In this document: positions 8,909 to 17,989 of the stretch, one piece after another
Numbering within the stretch: the first letter of the stretch is position 1
Layout of the letters: every line of letters begins with the position of its first letter
From: Streptomyces fodineus
Lineage (GTDB): Bacteria > Actinomycetota > Actinomycetes > Streptomycetales > Streptomycetaceae
DNA: 64,000 bases
Assembly: GCF_001735805.1 (NCBI RefSeq)
Contig: NZ_CP017248.1
Span: 7,874,001 to 7,938,000, forward strand
Direction: 5' to 3'
Notes under the pieces: generated by a model
Seen by the model: the letters and a program-made list of their open reading frames with translations, nothing else
Database searches by the model: none
Told to the model about the DNA's origin: nothing
Translations under genes and position numbers: made by a program

Positions 8909-9373
8909 ATGCGCAGAGGACGTCGGCTTTCGATCGACGTCGGGGACGCCCGGATCGGGGTCGCCTCGTGTGACCCCGATGGGATTCTCGCCACACCGGT
9001 GGAGACCGTCCCCGGCCGGGACATCCCCGCCGCCCACCGCCGGCTCAGGCAGCTGGTGGAGGAGTACGAACCGATCGAGGTCGTCGTCGGACTCCCTCGC
9101 TCCCTCAAGGGGGGCGAGGGCCCGGCCGCCGTCAAGGTCCGCGCCTTCGCCCAGGAACTGGCCAAGGGCATCGAGCCGGTGCCGGTGCGCCTGGTCGACG
9201 AGCGGATGACGACCGTGACGGCCAGTCAGGGCCTGCGCGCCTCGGGCGTGAAGTCCAAGAAGGGCCGCTCGGTCATCGACCAGGCCGCCGCTGTGATCAT
9301 CCTGCAGCAGGCCCTGGAATCCGAACGAGTGTCAGGTAAAGCACCCGGCGAGGGCGTCGAAGTGGTCATCTGA
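8909..9373 (+). CDS. ruvX: Putative Holliday junction resolvase / 16S rRNA maturation nuclease YqgF
   Basis: 154 aa, ATG 8909 (MRRGRRLSIDVGDARIG), chosen because the RNase H-like fold starts right there; upstream in-frame sequence overlaps alaS in another frame. Key family motifs: SIDVGDARIGVA (catalytic Asp), VVVGLPRSLKG, RLVDERMTT and the C-terminal IDQAAAVIILQ (second acidic residue). YqgF proteins process 16S rRNA 5' ends in E. coli; the Holliday-junction role is by analogy. It sits between alaS and mltG, the standard order in Streptomyces. Confidence 0.93.
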   Translation: MRRGRRLSIDVGDARIGVASCDPDGILATPVETVPGRDIPAAHRRLRQLVEEYEPIEVVVGLPRSLKGGEGPAAVKVRAFAQELAKGIEPVPVRLVDERMTTVTASQGLRASGVKSKKGRSVIDQAAAVIILQQALESERVSGKAPGEGVEVVI

Positions 9374-9496
9374 TCGCGATACGGTAACGTTCCGCGCGAT
9401 GTGCCGGTGTTCGAACAGCCGGCGCACAACGAGAGGCGGAACGGAAGCGGGCCCACCGGCCACGTGACCGGTCGGCCTCGCGGCTCTAGGGGATCG

Positions 9497-11176
9497 ATGA
9501 CTGAGTATGGCCGGGGCCCGGACCCCGAACCGTGGCATCCGCAGGACCCGTTGTACGGGGACGGCGGATGGGAAGGGCAGCAGGCACACATCGGCCAGCA
9601 GCCTGCCTACGGCGGCCAGCCGCAGTACCACCCCCAGCAGCCGCAGCAGCCGCAGTACGGCGAATGGGTTCAGGAGCACCAGCCCGGTTACGGCCAGGGG
9701 CAGTACCCCTACTACGACGAGCAGGGACATCAGCAGTACGCCGGCCACCCCCAGCAGCAGTACCAGCACCACGGCACCTGGGAGGCGTCCGGCCCCCACG
9801 GCCAGATGCCGTACGCCCCCGATCCGGGCGACCCCTACGGTCAGCAGCCCGCTGCCTACGGCGGGGAACAGAGCGACTTCTACGGCGGCGACGGCTCCTA
9901 CCCGCCGCCGCAGCCGCCGGGCCGCAGGCGCCCCGAGCCGGAACCCGAGCCCGAGGCCGCGCCCGAGGAGGAGCAGCACCCCTTCTTCACGGGGGGCGGC
10001 GACGATGACGATGACGACGAGGAACACGAGCTCCACAGCCGCAGCGACCGGCGCGGCAAGGGGAAGAAACCCACCAAGAAGGGCCGGAAGCGACGCAACG
10101 GCTGTGCCTGCATGGTCGTCGTCCTGGTCCTCGGCGGCGCTGTCGGCACCGCCGGCTACTTCGGCTACAAGTACTACCAAAATCGTTTCGCCCCGGCTCC
10201 CGACTACGCGGGCGCCGGCATCGACGAGACGGTGACCGTCGAGATCCCCAAGGGCGTGGGCGGCTGGGACATCGGCCGTCGCCTGAAGGACGCCGGGGTC
10301 GTCAAGAGCGCCGCGGCCTTCGTGCACGCGCAGAACGAGATCTCGGGCGGCAACAGCATCCAGGCCGGCGCGTATCTGCTGAAGAAGCAGATGTCCGCCG
10401 CCAGCGCCGTGAAAATGATGCTGGACCCGAAGAGCCAGAACAATGTCGTGGTGACTCCCGGCGAGCGTAATGCGGGCGTCTACGAGGCGATCGACAAGAA
10501 ACTCGAACTCGCCGACGGAACCACCCAGAAGGTCGCCCGGAACGAATACAAGAGCCTCGGCCTGCCGAGCTGGGCCCAGAACACGCAGTACGCCGGCGAG
10601 ATCAAGGATCCGCTGGAGGGCTTCCTTTTCCCGGGTACCTATCCGGCCGCCAAGGGCATGAAGCCGGACAGCATCCTGAAGCAGATGGTCGCGGACGCCA
10701 AGTCCAGGTACGACGCCTCCGGCCTCACCGCGAAGGCCCGGTCCCTGGGCCTGAACAACGCGTTCGAGCTCGTCACCGTCGCGAGCCTGGTGCAGGCGGA
10801 GGGCAAGACGCACGACGACTTCCGCAAGATGGCGGAAGTGGTCTACAACCGTCTGAAGCCGACCAACACCGAGACGAACCAGCTGCTGCAGTTCGACTCG
10901 ACGTACAACTACCTCAAGGGCACCAGCAACATCCATATCTCCCTCAAGGAGATCAACAGCAACTCCAGCCCGTACAACACGTACCGGCACAAGGGACTCC
11001 CGCCCGGTCCGATCGGCAACCCCGGCGAGGACGCGATCATGGCGGCCCTGAACCCGACGCACGACGGCTGGATGTATTTCGTGGCGACCGACGGCGTGAA
11101 CAACACCGAATTCGCCAGGACGAACGCGGAATTCTTGCGACTCAAGGAAAAGTTCAATGCCACCTCGGGCAACTGA
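9497..11176 (+). CDS. mltG: Endolytic murein transglycosylase MltG with long disordered cytoplasmic N-terminus
   Basis: 559 aa from ATG 9497, with AGGGG 4 bases upstream. Residues 1 to about 200 are low complexity (Gln/Tyr/Pro/Gly, then an acidic DDDDDEE stretch), then a basic patch and one transmembrane helix (about 204-222, MVVVLVLGGAVGTAGYFGY). The YceG/MltG domain follows outside the membrane; the catalytic glutamate is in SLVQAEGKTHDDF, and LPPGPIGNPG is the conserved C-terminal motif. It cleaves nascent glycan strands. The N-terminal extension is typical of Streptomyces and has the look of a protein-interaction tail. Its 3' end overlaps aroE by 20 bases. Confidence 0.95.
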   Translation: MTEYGRGPDPEPWHPQDPLYGDGGWEGQQAHIGQQPAYGGQPQYHPQQPQQPQYGEWVQEHQPGYGQGQYPYYDEQGHQQYAGHPQQQYQHHGTWEASGPHGQMPYAPDPGDPYGQQPAAYGGEQSDFYGGDGSYPPPQPPGRRRPEPEPEPEAAPEEEQHPFFTGGGDDDDDDEEHELHSRSDRRGKGKKPTKKGRKRRNGCACMVVVLVLGGAVGTAGYFGYKYYQNRFAPAPDYAGAGIDETVTVEIPKGVGGWDIGRRLKDAGVVKSAAAFVHAQNEISGGNSIQAGAYLLKKQMSAASAVKMMLDPKSQNNVVVTPGERNAGVYEAIDKKLELADGTTQKVARNEYKSLGLPSWAQNTQYAGEIKDPLEGFLFPGTYPAAKGMKPDSILKQMVADAKSRYDASGLTAKARSLGLNNAFELVTVASLVQAEGKTHDDFRKMAEVVYNRLKPTNTETNQLLQFDSTYNYLKGTSNIHISLKEINSNSSPYNTYRHKGLPPGPIGNPGEDAIMAALNPTHDGWMYFVATDGVNNTEFARTNAEFLRLKEKFNATSGN

Positions 11177-11996
11177 CGCCCGCCGCGCCGCCGTGCTCGG
11201 TAAGCCCATCGCCCACTCCCTCTCCCCGGTGCTGCACCGAGCCGCGTACGACGCACTGGGGCTCACCGGGTGGTCGTACGACCGCTTCGAGGTCGACGAG
11301 GCCGGTCTGCCCGGCTTCCTCGAGAAGCTGGGGCCGCAGTGGGCGGGGCTGTCGCTGACCATGCCGCTGAAACGCGCGGTCATCCCGCTGGTGGACGAGA
11401 TCAGTGACACGGCCGCCTCCGTCGACGCGGTCAACACGGTCGTCTTCACCGAGGACGGCCGCCGGCTCGGGGACAACACCGACATCCCGGGCATGGTGGC
11501 CGCCCTGCGCGAGCACGGCATCGAACAGGTCACCTCCGCGGCGATCCTCGGCGCCGGCGCCACCGCCTCCTCCGCGCTCGCCGCCCTCGCCCGGATCTGC
11601 ACCGGCGAGGTCGTCGCCTACGTCCGCAGCGAGGCCCGTGCCGCCGAGATGCGCCAGTGGGGCGAACGGCTCGACGTGGAGGTGCGTACGGCGGACTGGG
11701 CGGAGGCCGAGCAGGCGCTGCGCGCCCCCCTGGTGATCGCCACCACCCCCGCCGGCACGACCGACGCGCTCGCCGCCGCCGTACCCGAGCGCCCCACCAC
11801 CCTCTTCGACGTGCTCTACGACCCCTGGCCCACCGAGCTGGCGGCCCGCTGGTCCATGTTCGGCGGTGCCGTCGTCAGCGGCCTCGACCTGCTGGTCCAC
11901 CAGGCCGTCCTCCAGGTCGAGCAGATGACCGGCCGCTCCCCGGCGCCCGTGGAGGCCATGCGCCGCGCCGGTGAGAAGGCGCTCGCCGCCCACTGA
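11157..11996 (+). CDS. aroE: Shikimate dehydrogenase
   Basis: 279 aa, ATG 11157. Reduces 3-dehydroshikimate with NADPH. Shikimate-binding serines are in GKPIAHSLSP, the catalytic lysine in SLTMPLKRAV and the conserved aspartate in GDNTDIPG; the Rossmann glycines are in ILGAGATASSAL. The C-terminal GLDLLVHQAVLQ is also typical. It starts inside the end of mltG, so translation is probably coupled. First of four shikimate genes in this block. Confidence 0.96.
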   Translation: MPPRATDARRAAVLGKPIAHSLSPVLHRAAYDALGLTGWSYDRFEVDEAGLPGFLEKLGPQWAGLSLTMPLKRAVIPLVDEISDTAASVDAVNTVVFTEDGRRLGDNTDIPGMVAALREHGIEQVTSAAILGAGATASSALAALARICTGEVVAYVRSEARAAEMRQWGERLDVEVRTADWAEAEQALRAPLVIATTPAGTTDALAAAVPERPTTLFDVLYDPWPTELAARWSMFGGAVVSGLDLLVHQAVLQVEQMTGRSPAPVEAMRRAGEKALAAH

Positions 11997-12161
11997 ACAC
12001 CCGGCGACGCGTCCGCCTGCTGGACCAGCGCCCGGACAACCGCCCCGGACGTGGGAGGATCGGAGGTGGCGGACCGGGGTCGCGCACCCGGTCACGCCGT
12101 CGCCGTACGCGCGGACGTGCGTACGCAGGGCAGTACCGGGCGCGAGCACTGAGGAGCACCG

Positions 12162-13346
12162 TTGAGCAGGCTGCGTTGGCTGACCGCGGGGGAGTCCCAC
12201 GGTCCCGCACTTGTCGCGACGCTGGAGGGGCTTCCCGCCGGCGTGCCGATCACCACGGAGATGGTGGCGGACCACCTCGCGCGGCGGCGGCTCGGCTATG
12301 GCCGCGGTGCGCGGATGAAGTTCGAGCAGGACGAGGTCACCTTCCTGGGTGGTGTCCGGCACGGTCTCACCCTCGGCTCCCCGGTCGCGATCATGGTGGG
12401 CAACACCGAGTGGCCCAAGTGGGAGCAGGTCATGGCGGCCGACCCGGTCGACCCGGAGATCCTCGCGGGTCTGGCCCGTAACGCGCCGCTGACCCGCCCG
12501 CGGCCCGGCCACGCGGACCTCGCCGGCATGCAGAAGTACGGCTTCGACGAGGCCCGGCCGATCCTGGAGCGCGCCTCCGCCCGTGAGACGGCCGCCCGGG
12601 TGGCCCTCGGCGCGGTCGCGCGGTCGTACCTGAAGGAGACGGCCGGTATCGAGATCGTCAGCCACGTCGTCGAGCTCTGCTCGGTGAAGGCTCCGCAGGG
12701 CGTGTACCCCACGCCGGCCGATGTCGAGAAGCTGGACGCGGACCCGCTGCGCTGCCTGGACGCGGACGCCTCGAAGGCGATGGTCGCGGAGGTCGACCAG
12801 GCCCACAAGGACGGCGACACGCTCGGCGGTGTGGTCGAGGTGCTGGCCTACGGCGTTCCGGTCGGCCTCGGCTCGCACGTGCACTGGGACCGCAAGCTGG
12901 ACGCCCGTCTCGCCGGTGCCCTGATGGGCATCCAGGCGATCAAGGGCGTCGAGATCGGCGACGGCTTCGAGCTCGCCCGGGTGCCCGGCTCCAAGGCGCA
13001 CGACGAGATCGTCAGCACGCCCGAGGGCATCCGGCGTGTCTCCGGTCACGCCGGCGGCACCGAGGGCGGCCTGAGCACCGGCGAGCTGCTGCGGGTGCGG
13101 GCCGCGATGAAGCCGATCGCGACCGTGCCGCGCGCCCTGCAGACCGTGGACGTCACCACCGGCGAGGCCACCCAGGCCCACCACCAGCGCTCCGACGTCT
13201 CCGCCGTGCCGGCCGCCGGCATCGTCGCCGAGGCCATGGTCGCGCTCGTCCTCGCGGACGCGGTCGCCGAGAAGTTCGGCGGCGACTCCGTCACGGAGAC
13301 CCGCCGCAACGTGCGGTCGTACCTCGACAACCTCGCGATCCGGTGA
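12162..13346 (+). CDS. aroC: Chorismate synthase
   Basis: 394 aa from TTG 12162; the rare start is supported by GAGGAG at 12151-12156, 5 bases upstream, and by the family N-terminus SRLRWLTAGESHGPAL. Converts 5-enolpyruvylshikimate 3-phosphate to chorismate using reduced FMN as cofactor. Signatures: AGESHGP (residues 8-14), GRGARMKFEQD, ERASARETAARVALGA and the basic FRVRPD-free C-terminus TETRRNVRSYLD. A gap of 165 bases separates it from aroE, leaving room for a promoter. Its stop overlaps the aroK start (GTGA). Confidence 0.97.
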   Translation: MSRLRWLTAGESHGPALVATLEGLPAGVPITTEMVADHLARRRLGYGRGARMKFEQDEVTFLGGVRHGLTLGSPVAIMVGNTEWPKWEQVMAADPVDPEILAGLARNAPLTRPRPGHADLAGMQKYGFDEARPILERASARETAARVALGAVARSYLKETAGIEIVSHVVELCSVKAPQGVYPTPADVEKLDADPLRCLDADASKAMVAEVDQAHKDGDTLGGVVEVLAYGVPVGLGSHVHWDRKLDARLAGALMGIQAIKGVEIGDGFELARVPGSKAHDEIVSTPEGIRRVSGHAGGTEGGLSTGELLRVRAAMKPIATVPRALQTVDVTTGEATQAHHQRSDVSAVPAAGIVAEAMVALVLADAVAEKFGGDSVTETRRNVRSYLDNLAIR

Positions 13347-13861
13347 GCGCCGTGCCTGCGGTCGTACTGATCGGACCGATGGGCGTCGGCAAGTCCACGG
13401 TCGGCCGGCTGCTCGCCGAGTGCCTCGGCCTCGGCTACCGGGACACCGACGAGGACATCGTCGCCGCCGAGGGCCGCGCTATCGCCGACATCTTCGTCGA
13501 CGAGGGCGAGCCCGCCTTCCGCGCGATCGAGAAGCGGGCCGTGCGCACCGCGCTCGCCGAGCACGAGGGCGTCCTCGCGCTCGGCGGCGGCGCCGTCCTC
13601 GACGCCGACACGCGCGCCCTGCTCGCCGGGCACCGGGTGGTCTACCTCTCGATGGACGTGGAGGAGGCCGTCAGGCGCACCGGCCTGAACGTGGCCCGGC
13701 CGCTGCTCGCGGTCAATCCGCGCAAGCAGTGGCGCGAACTGATGGAGGCCCGGCGGCACCTCTACGAGGAGGTCGCCACCGCGGTCGTGGCGACCGACGG
13801 CCGTACCCCGGAAGAGGTCACCCAAGCAGCGCTGGACGCACTGGAGTTGAAGGAAGCATGA
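13343..13861 (+). CDS. aroK: Shikimate kinase
   Basis: 172 aa, GTG 13343, overlapping the aroC stop by 4 bases. Phosphorylates shikimate at O3. P-loop GPMGVGKST (residues 11-19), the substrate-binding DTDEDI motif, EPAFRAIEKR and the Walker B-like LALGGGAV are all present, as is the lid arginine in GLNVARPLLA. Length is normal. It is coupled downstream to aroB through ATGA. Confidence 0.96.
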   Translation: MSAVPAVVLIGPMGVGKSTVGRLLAECLGLGYRDTDEDIVAAEGRAIADIFVDEGEPAFRAIEKRAVRTALAEHEGVLALGGGAVLDADTRALLAGHRVVYLSMDVEEAVRRTGLNVARPLLAVNPRKQWRELMEARRHLYEEVATAVVATDGRTPEEVTQAALDALELKEA

Positions 13862-14949
13862 GCGAGGAAGTCACCCGGATCCAGGTCGCCGGCACGGCGG
13901 GCACCGACCCCTACGAGGTGCTGGTCGGGCGCCAACTGCTCGGCGAGCTGGCCGGGTTGATCGGCCGGCGGGCGAAGCGGGTCGCGGTGATCCACCCGGA
14001 GGCGCTGGCCGAGACCGGTGACGCGCTGCGCGCCGATCTGGCCGGGCAGGGCTACGAGGCCATCGCCATCCAGGTGCCGAACGCCGAGGAGGCCAAGACC
14101 GCCGAGGTCGCCGCCTACTGCTGGAAGGCGCTCGGCCAGTCCGGCTTCACCCGCTCCGACGCCGTCGTCGGCGTGGGCGGCGGCGCGACCACCGACCTCG
14201 CCGGTTTCGTCGCGGCGACCTGGCTGCGCGGGGTGCGCTGGATCGCCGTCCCGACGACCGTGCTCGCCATGGTGGACGCGGCGGTCGGCGGCAAGACCGG
14301 CATCAACACCGCCGAGGGCAAGAACCTCGTCGGCGCCTTCCACCCGCCGGCCGGTGTCCTGTGCGACCTGGCCGCCCTGGACTCCCTCCAGGTCAACGAC
14401 TACGTCTCCGGGCTCGCCGAGGTCATCAAGGCCGGCTTCATCGCCGACCCGGTGATCCTGGACCTGATCGAGTCCGACCCCGAGGCCGCCCGGACCCCGG
14501 CGGGGCCGCACACGGCCGAGCTGATCGAGCGCTCGATCCGGGTGAAGGCGGAGGTCGTCTCCTCGGACCTGAAGGAGTCGGGCCTGCGCGAGATCCTCAA
14601 CTACGGCCACACGCTGGGCCACGCCATCGAGAAGAACGAGCGCTACAAGTGGCGGCACGGCGCCGCGGTCGCGGTCGGCATGCACTTCGCCGCCGAACTC
14701 GGCCGTCTGGCGGGCCGGCTGGACGACGCGACGGCGGACCGCCACCGTACGGTCCTCGAAGCCGTCGGCCTCCCGCTGTACTACCGCTACGACCAGTGGC
14801 CCAAGCTGCTGGAGACAATGAAGATCGACAAGAAGTCCCGTGGCGACCTGCTGCGCTTCATCGTCCTCGACGGCCTGGCCAAGCCCACCGTCCTGGAGGG
14901 CCCGGACCCGGCCGTGCTGCTCGCCGCGTACGGCGAGGTCGGGCAGTAA
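13858..14949 (+). CDS. aroB: 3-dehydroquinate synthase
   Basis: 363 aa, ATG 13858, overlapping the aroK stop by 4 bases. Converts DAHP to 3-dehydroquinate with NAD and a divalent metal. The NAD-binding GVGGGATTDLAGF and KTGINTAEGKNLVGAF motifs are intact; the metal ligands are in LAEVIKAG (Glu), NYGHTLGHAIE (His) and YKWRHGAAVAVGM (His). The ATGA and GTGA junctions make aroC-aroK-aroB one translationally coupled unit. Confidence 0.97.
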   Translation: MSEEVTRIQVAGTAGTDPYEVLVGRQLLGELAGLIGRRAKRVAVIHPEALAETGDALRADLAGQGYEAIAIQVPNAEEAKTAEVAAYCWKALGQSGFTRSDAVVGVGGGATTDLAGFVAATWLRGVRWIAVPTTVLAMVDAAVGGKTGINTAEGKNLVGAFHPPAGVLCDLAALDSLQVNDYVSGLAEVIKAGFIADPVILDLIESDPEAARTPAGPHTAELIERSIRVKAEVVSSDLKESGLREILNYGHTLGHAIEKNERYKWRHGAAVAVGMHFAAELGRLAGRLDDATADRHRTVLEAVGLPLYYRYDQWPKLLETMKIDKKSRGDLLRFIVLDGLAKPTVLEGPDPAVLLAAYGEVGQ

Positions 14950-15275
14950 GTCCCCAGCTGCTCCGTCCGCCCGATTCCTGACCTCGATTTCCTTTGCGGA
15001 ATGGGCACTTCCGGCCGCCCCCGGCCGTTTCACCAAACGACGGCAGGGGACGGTACCGTTCGGTAGGCAGCGGGCGCACCCCCGCTGCCAGCGCGAATTG
15101 CCTGCCGCGAGTGAGCCGGAGGGGCGTGCCCGTGCTGACATGCCGAACGCGCGGAGGCCCGAAGGGCCGAGCACGATCGGGCTGTCGGCACCGCCACGCG
15201 GCGGTAGCCGTACACCGGCTACCGCGGCGCCCCGGAGGCGAACGAGCCGAAGACGACGAGACGGAGTGGCAACGG
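14950..15275 (+). promoter_or_regulatory. aroB-downstream gap with two inverted repeats
   Basis: A gene-free stretch of 326 bases. CGGCCG 15012-15017 and 15022-15027 around a CCCC loop, followed by TTT, is a small terminator candidate for aroB. A perfect 10-bp inverted repeat GCGGTAGCCG (15201-15210) TACAC CGGCTACCGC (15216-15225) sits 50 bases before the next start; it has no T-run, so it could be an operator or a 5' UTR hairpin. Confidence 0.5.
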
Positions 15276-16175
15276 ATGCAGCACGCAGTGGGGTCTCCGC
15301 TGCCGCCGCCCCACCAGCCGGGGCAGATGCCGCACGCGGGCTGGGCGTCAGCCGCACACCACCCGGGCCCGCACCCGGGAGCCTCCCAGGGGCCCGCCCC
15401 CGTGCCCCCGCCGCCGGGCTTCCCGGCCCCGGCCGGCGCCGTCCCGCCGACGCCCCCGCAGCCCCCCGCGCCGCAGCCCCCCGTCGCACAGCCTGCCGCA
15501 CCGCAGCCGGCCGTCCCGCCGACGCCCGACACCACCGGTCACGTCCCCCTGCCGCCCGGCGGACCGGTCGGTGTGCCCACGGCGCCCCCGGCTCCCGCCG
15601 CGATGCCCGACCCGTCGGCCACGACCCTGGCCGTGCTGCTGATCGGCCCGGCCGGCGCGGGCAAGACCAGCGTCGCCAAGTACTGGGCGGACCACCGCCG
15701 GGTGCCCACCGCCCACATCAGCCTGGACGACGTCCGCGAATGGGTCCGCTCGGGCTTCGCCGACCCCCAGTCCGGCTGGAACGACAACTCCGAGGCCCAG
15801 TACCGCCTGGCCCGCCGCACCTGCGGCTTCGCCGCCCGCAACTTCCTCGCCAACGGCATCTCCTGCATCCTGGACGACGCCGTCTTCCCGGACCGGCCGG
15901 TCGTCGGCCTCGGCGGCTGGAAACGCCATGTGGGCCCCGGCCTGCTGCCCGTGGTCCTCCTCCCCGGCCTGGACATCGTCCTGGAGCGCAACGCCGAACG
16001 CACCGGCAACCGCCGCCTCACCGACGAGGAGGTGGCCCGCATCCACGGCCGCATGGCCGGCTGGTACGGCTCGGGCCTCCCGATCATCGACAACTCGCAA
16101 CTCGACATCCCGGGCACGGCGCGTGTCCTGGACGAGGTCCTGGCCAGGGCCATAGCGAGCCCACCGAGCTGGTAA
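15276..16175 (+). CDS. Pro-rich P-loop NTPase (AAA-type kinase-like)
   Basis: 299 aa from ATG 15276, with GGAG 9 bases upstream; longer in-frame starts have no support. Residues 1 to about 110 are almost only Pro, Ala and Gly (disordered). The rest is a P-loop kinase-like domain: Walker A LIGPAGAGKTSVAKYW (about 118-133), HISLDDVREWV, and a CILDDAVFPD Walker B-like strand. This pattern resembles small nucleotide or tRNA kinases. Substrate unknown. Located between aroB and the M24 gene as in other Streptomyces. Confidence 0.8.
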   Translation: MQHAVGSPLPPPHQPGQMPHAGWASAAHHPGPHPGASQGPAPVPPPPGFPAPAGAVPPTPPQPPAPQPPVAQPAAPQPAVPPTPDTTGHVPLPPGGPVGVPTAPPAPAAMPDPSATTLAVLLIGPAGAGKTSVAKYWADHRRVPTAHISLDDVREWVRSGFADPQSGWNDNSEAQYRLARRTCGFAARNFLANGISCILDDAVFPDRPVVGLGGWKRHVGPGLLPVVLLPGLDIVLERNAERTGNRRLTDEEVARIHGRMAGWYGSGLPIIDNSQLDIPGTARVLDEVLARAIASPPSW

Positions 16176-16245
16176 GCGGGGCGAGCTGCCCCCACTCGGC
16201 CCCCACGAATCGGCACAATCGCCGCAAAACTCCTACGCTCATCTC

Positions 16246-17376
16246 ATGTCAGAGGTGTACGCGACCCGCCGATCCCGGCTGAGAGACCATTTCACCGCGG
16301 CCGGCACCACGGCAGCGCTCGTCACCCGCCCGGCCAACGTGCGCTATCTCGCCGCCGCGGCCCCGCAGGGCTCCGCGCTGCTGCTCGGCAAACGCGAGGA
16401 CCTCCTCGTCTGCACCGGCCCACCCGAGGATCGCCCCTGCGAGGGCAGGCCGGACGAGAACCTGCGTCTGCACGTCCTCCCGCCGAACGGCGTCGGCGCA
16501 GGCGCAGGCGCCGGCGGCGACGCCGCCCTCGCGGCGGCGGACCTGGCCGTGGCCCAGGACGCCGACTCGCTGGCCGTCGAGGAACACCACCTCACGGTCG
16601 CCCGGCACCGGGCCATCACCGCCGTCGCCCCCGGGCTCCGCCTCGGCGACCTCGGCGCGGCCGTCGAGCAGCTCAGGGTGGTCAAGGACGAGGAGGAGAT
16701 CTCCTGCCTGCGCATCGGCGCCGAGATCGCCGACCAGGCCCTCGGTGAGCTGCTGGAATCCATCCTGGTCGGCCGCACCGAACGGCACCTTGCACTGGAG
16801 CTGGAGCGCCGCCTGGTCGACCACGGCGCCGACGGGCCGGCCTTCCCCACGTCCGTCGCCACCGGGCCGAACTCCGGCCGCCGCGGCCACCGTCCCACCG
16901 ACCGCCGGGTGGAGGAGGGCGACTTCCTCACCGTGTGCCTGGGCGCGACCTACCGCGGCTACCGCTGCGAGATCGGCCGTACCTTCGTCATCGGCACCTC
17001 GCCCGCGGACTGGCAGATCGAGCTGTACGACCTCGTCTTCGCCGCTCAGCGCGCCGGACGCGAGTCCCTGGCACCCGGCGCCGCCTACCGCGACGTGGAC
17101 CGCGCAGCACGCCACGTACTGGACTCCGCCGGCTATGCGGAGGCCCTGCCACCGCTGACCGGACACGGCGTCGGACTCGAAATCGACGAGGAGCCGCAGT
17201 TGGCGCCCTCGGCCATGGGTAAACTGGACGCTTGCGTGCCGGTCACCGTCGAACCGGGGGTCCACCTCCCGGGCCGGGGCGGCGTCCGGATCGATGACAC
17301 GCTCGTCGTACGCCCCGAGGCGGACGGCGGACCCGAGCTACTCACCATCACGACCAAGGAGCTGCTCGCGCTGTAG
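16246..17376 (+). CDS. M24-family (aminopeptidase P/prolidase fold) protein, probably metal-deficient
   Basis: 376 aa, ATG 16246. It has the creatinase N-terminal domain (about 1-140) and the pita-bread M24 domain (about 150-370; TGHGVGLEID, TVEPGVHLPGRGGVRIDD). In active enzymes five residues bind two metals (Asp, Asp, His, Glu, Glu). Here the first Asp position is Cys231 (TVCLGATY), the second is Glu242 (RCEIGRTF), His307 and Glu336 remain, and the last Glu is Asp350. The catalytic His of the usual EIHE is Asp314. I infer a pseudopeptidase or an enzyme with altered chemistry. It lies directly upstream of efp. Confidence 0.85.
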   Translation: MSEVYATRRSRLRDHFTAAGTTAALVTRPANVRYLAAAAPQGSALLLGKREDLLVCTGPPEDRPCEGRPDENLRLHVLPPNGVGAGAGAGGDAALAAADLAVAQDADSLAVEEHHLTVARHRAITAVAPGLRLGDLGAAVEQLRVVKDEEEISCLRIGAEIADQALGELLESILVGRTERHLALELERRLVDHGADGPAFPTSVATGPNSGRRGHRPTDRRVEEGDFLTVCLGATYRGYRCEIGRTFVIGTSPADWQIELYDLVFAAQRAGRESLAPGAAYRDVDRAARHVLDSAGYAEALPPLTGHGVGLEIDEEPQLAPSAMGKLDACVPVTVEPGVHLPGRGGVRIDDTLVVRPEADGGPELLTITTKELLAL

Positions 17377-17420
17377 CGCGTGACCCGGGGTCGTACGTCA
17401 GTCCAGGAGATTCCGCAACC

Positions 17421-17987
17421 GTGGCTTCCACGAACGACCTCAAGAACGGCATGGTGCTCAAGCTCGAAGGCGGCCAGCTCTGGTCCGTCGTCGAGTTCCA
17501 GCACGTCAAGCCCGGCAAGGGCCCGGCCTTCGTGCGCACCAAGCTGAAGAACGTGCTGTCCGGCAAGGTGGTCGACAAGACCTTCAACGCCGGCGTCAAG
17601 GTCGAGACCGCCACTGTCGACAAGCGCGACATGCAGTTCTCGTACATGGACGGCGAGTACTTCGTCTTCATGGACATGGAGACCTACGACCAGCTGCACA
17701 TCGACCGGAAGTCCGTCGGCGACGCCGCGAACTTCCTGATCGAGGGCTTCACCGCCACCGTCGCGCAGCACGAGGGCGAGGTGCTCTTCGTCGAGCTTCC
17801 GGCCGCGGTCGAGCTGACCATCCAGGAGACCGAGCCGGGCGTCCAGGGCGACCGCTCCACCGGTGGCACCAAGCCCGCCACCCTGGAGACCGGCCACCAG
17901 ATCCAGGTTCCGCTCTTCATCACCACCGGTGAGAAGATCAAGGTCGACACCCGCACCAGCGACTACCTCGGCCGGGTGAACAGCTAA
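17421..17987 (+). CDS. efp: Elongation factor P
   Basis: 188 aa, GTG 17421 (AGGAGA at 17404-17409). Relieves ribosome stalling at polyproline. Three beta-barrel domains in standard order; the tip loop of domain I reads VKPGKGPAF with the functional lysine flanked as PGKGP, the actinobacterial type reported to act without lysine modification. No EpmA-like, YmfI-like or EarP-like modification gene lies nearby. It is followed by nusB after 2 bases, so the pair is an operon. Confidence 0.97.
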   Translation: MASTNDLKNGMVLKLEGGQLWSVVEFQHVKPGKGPAFVRTKLKNVLSGKVVDKTFNAGVKVETATVDKRDMQFSYMDGEYFVFMDMETYDQLHIDRKSVGDAANFLIEGFTATVAQHEGEVLFVELPAAVELTIQETEPGVQGDRSTGGTKPATLETGHQIQVPLFITTGEKIKVDTRTSDYLGRVNS

Positions 17988-17989
17988 CC

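Noticed and set aside
5986..9171. Minus-strand open frame of about 1060 codons
   Set aside because: Shadow of alaS and ruvX; composition (Leu/Gly/Val/Asp-rich) is typical of antisense frames and shows no domain.
14840..16282. Long plus-strand frame over the end of aroB and the P-loop gene
   Set aside because: Arg/Pro/Ala-rich off-frame translation; the real genes in other frames have clear motifs.
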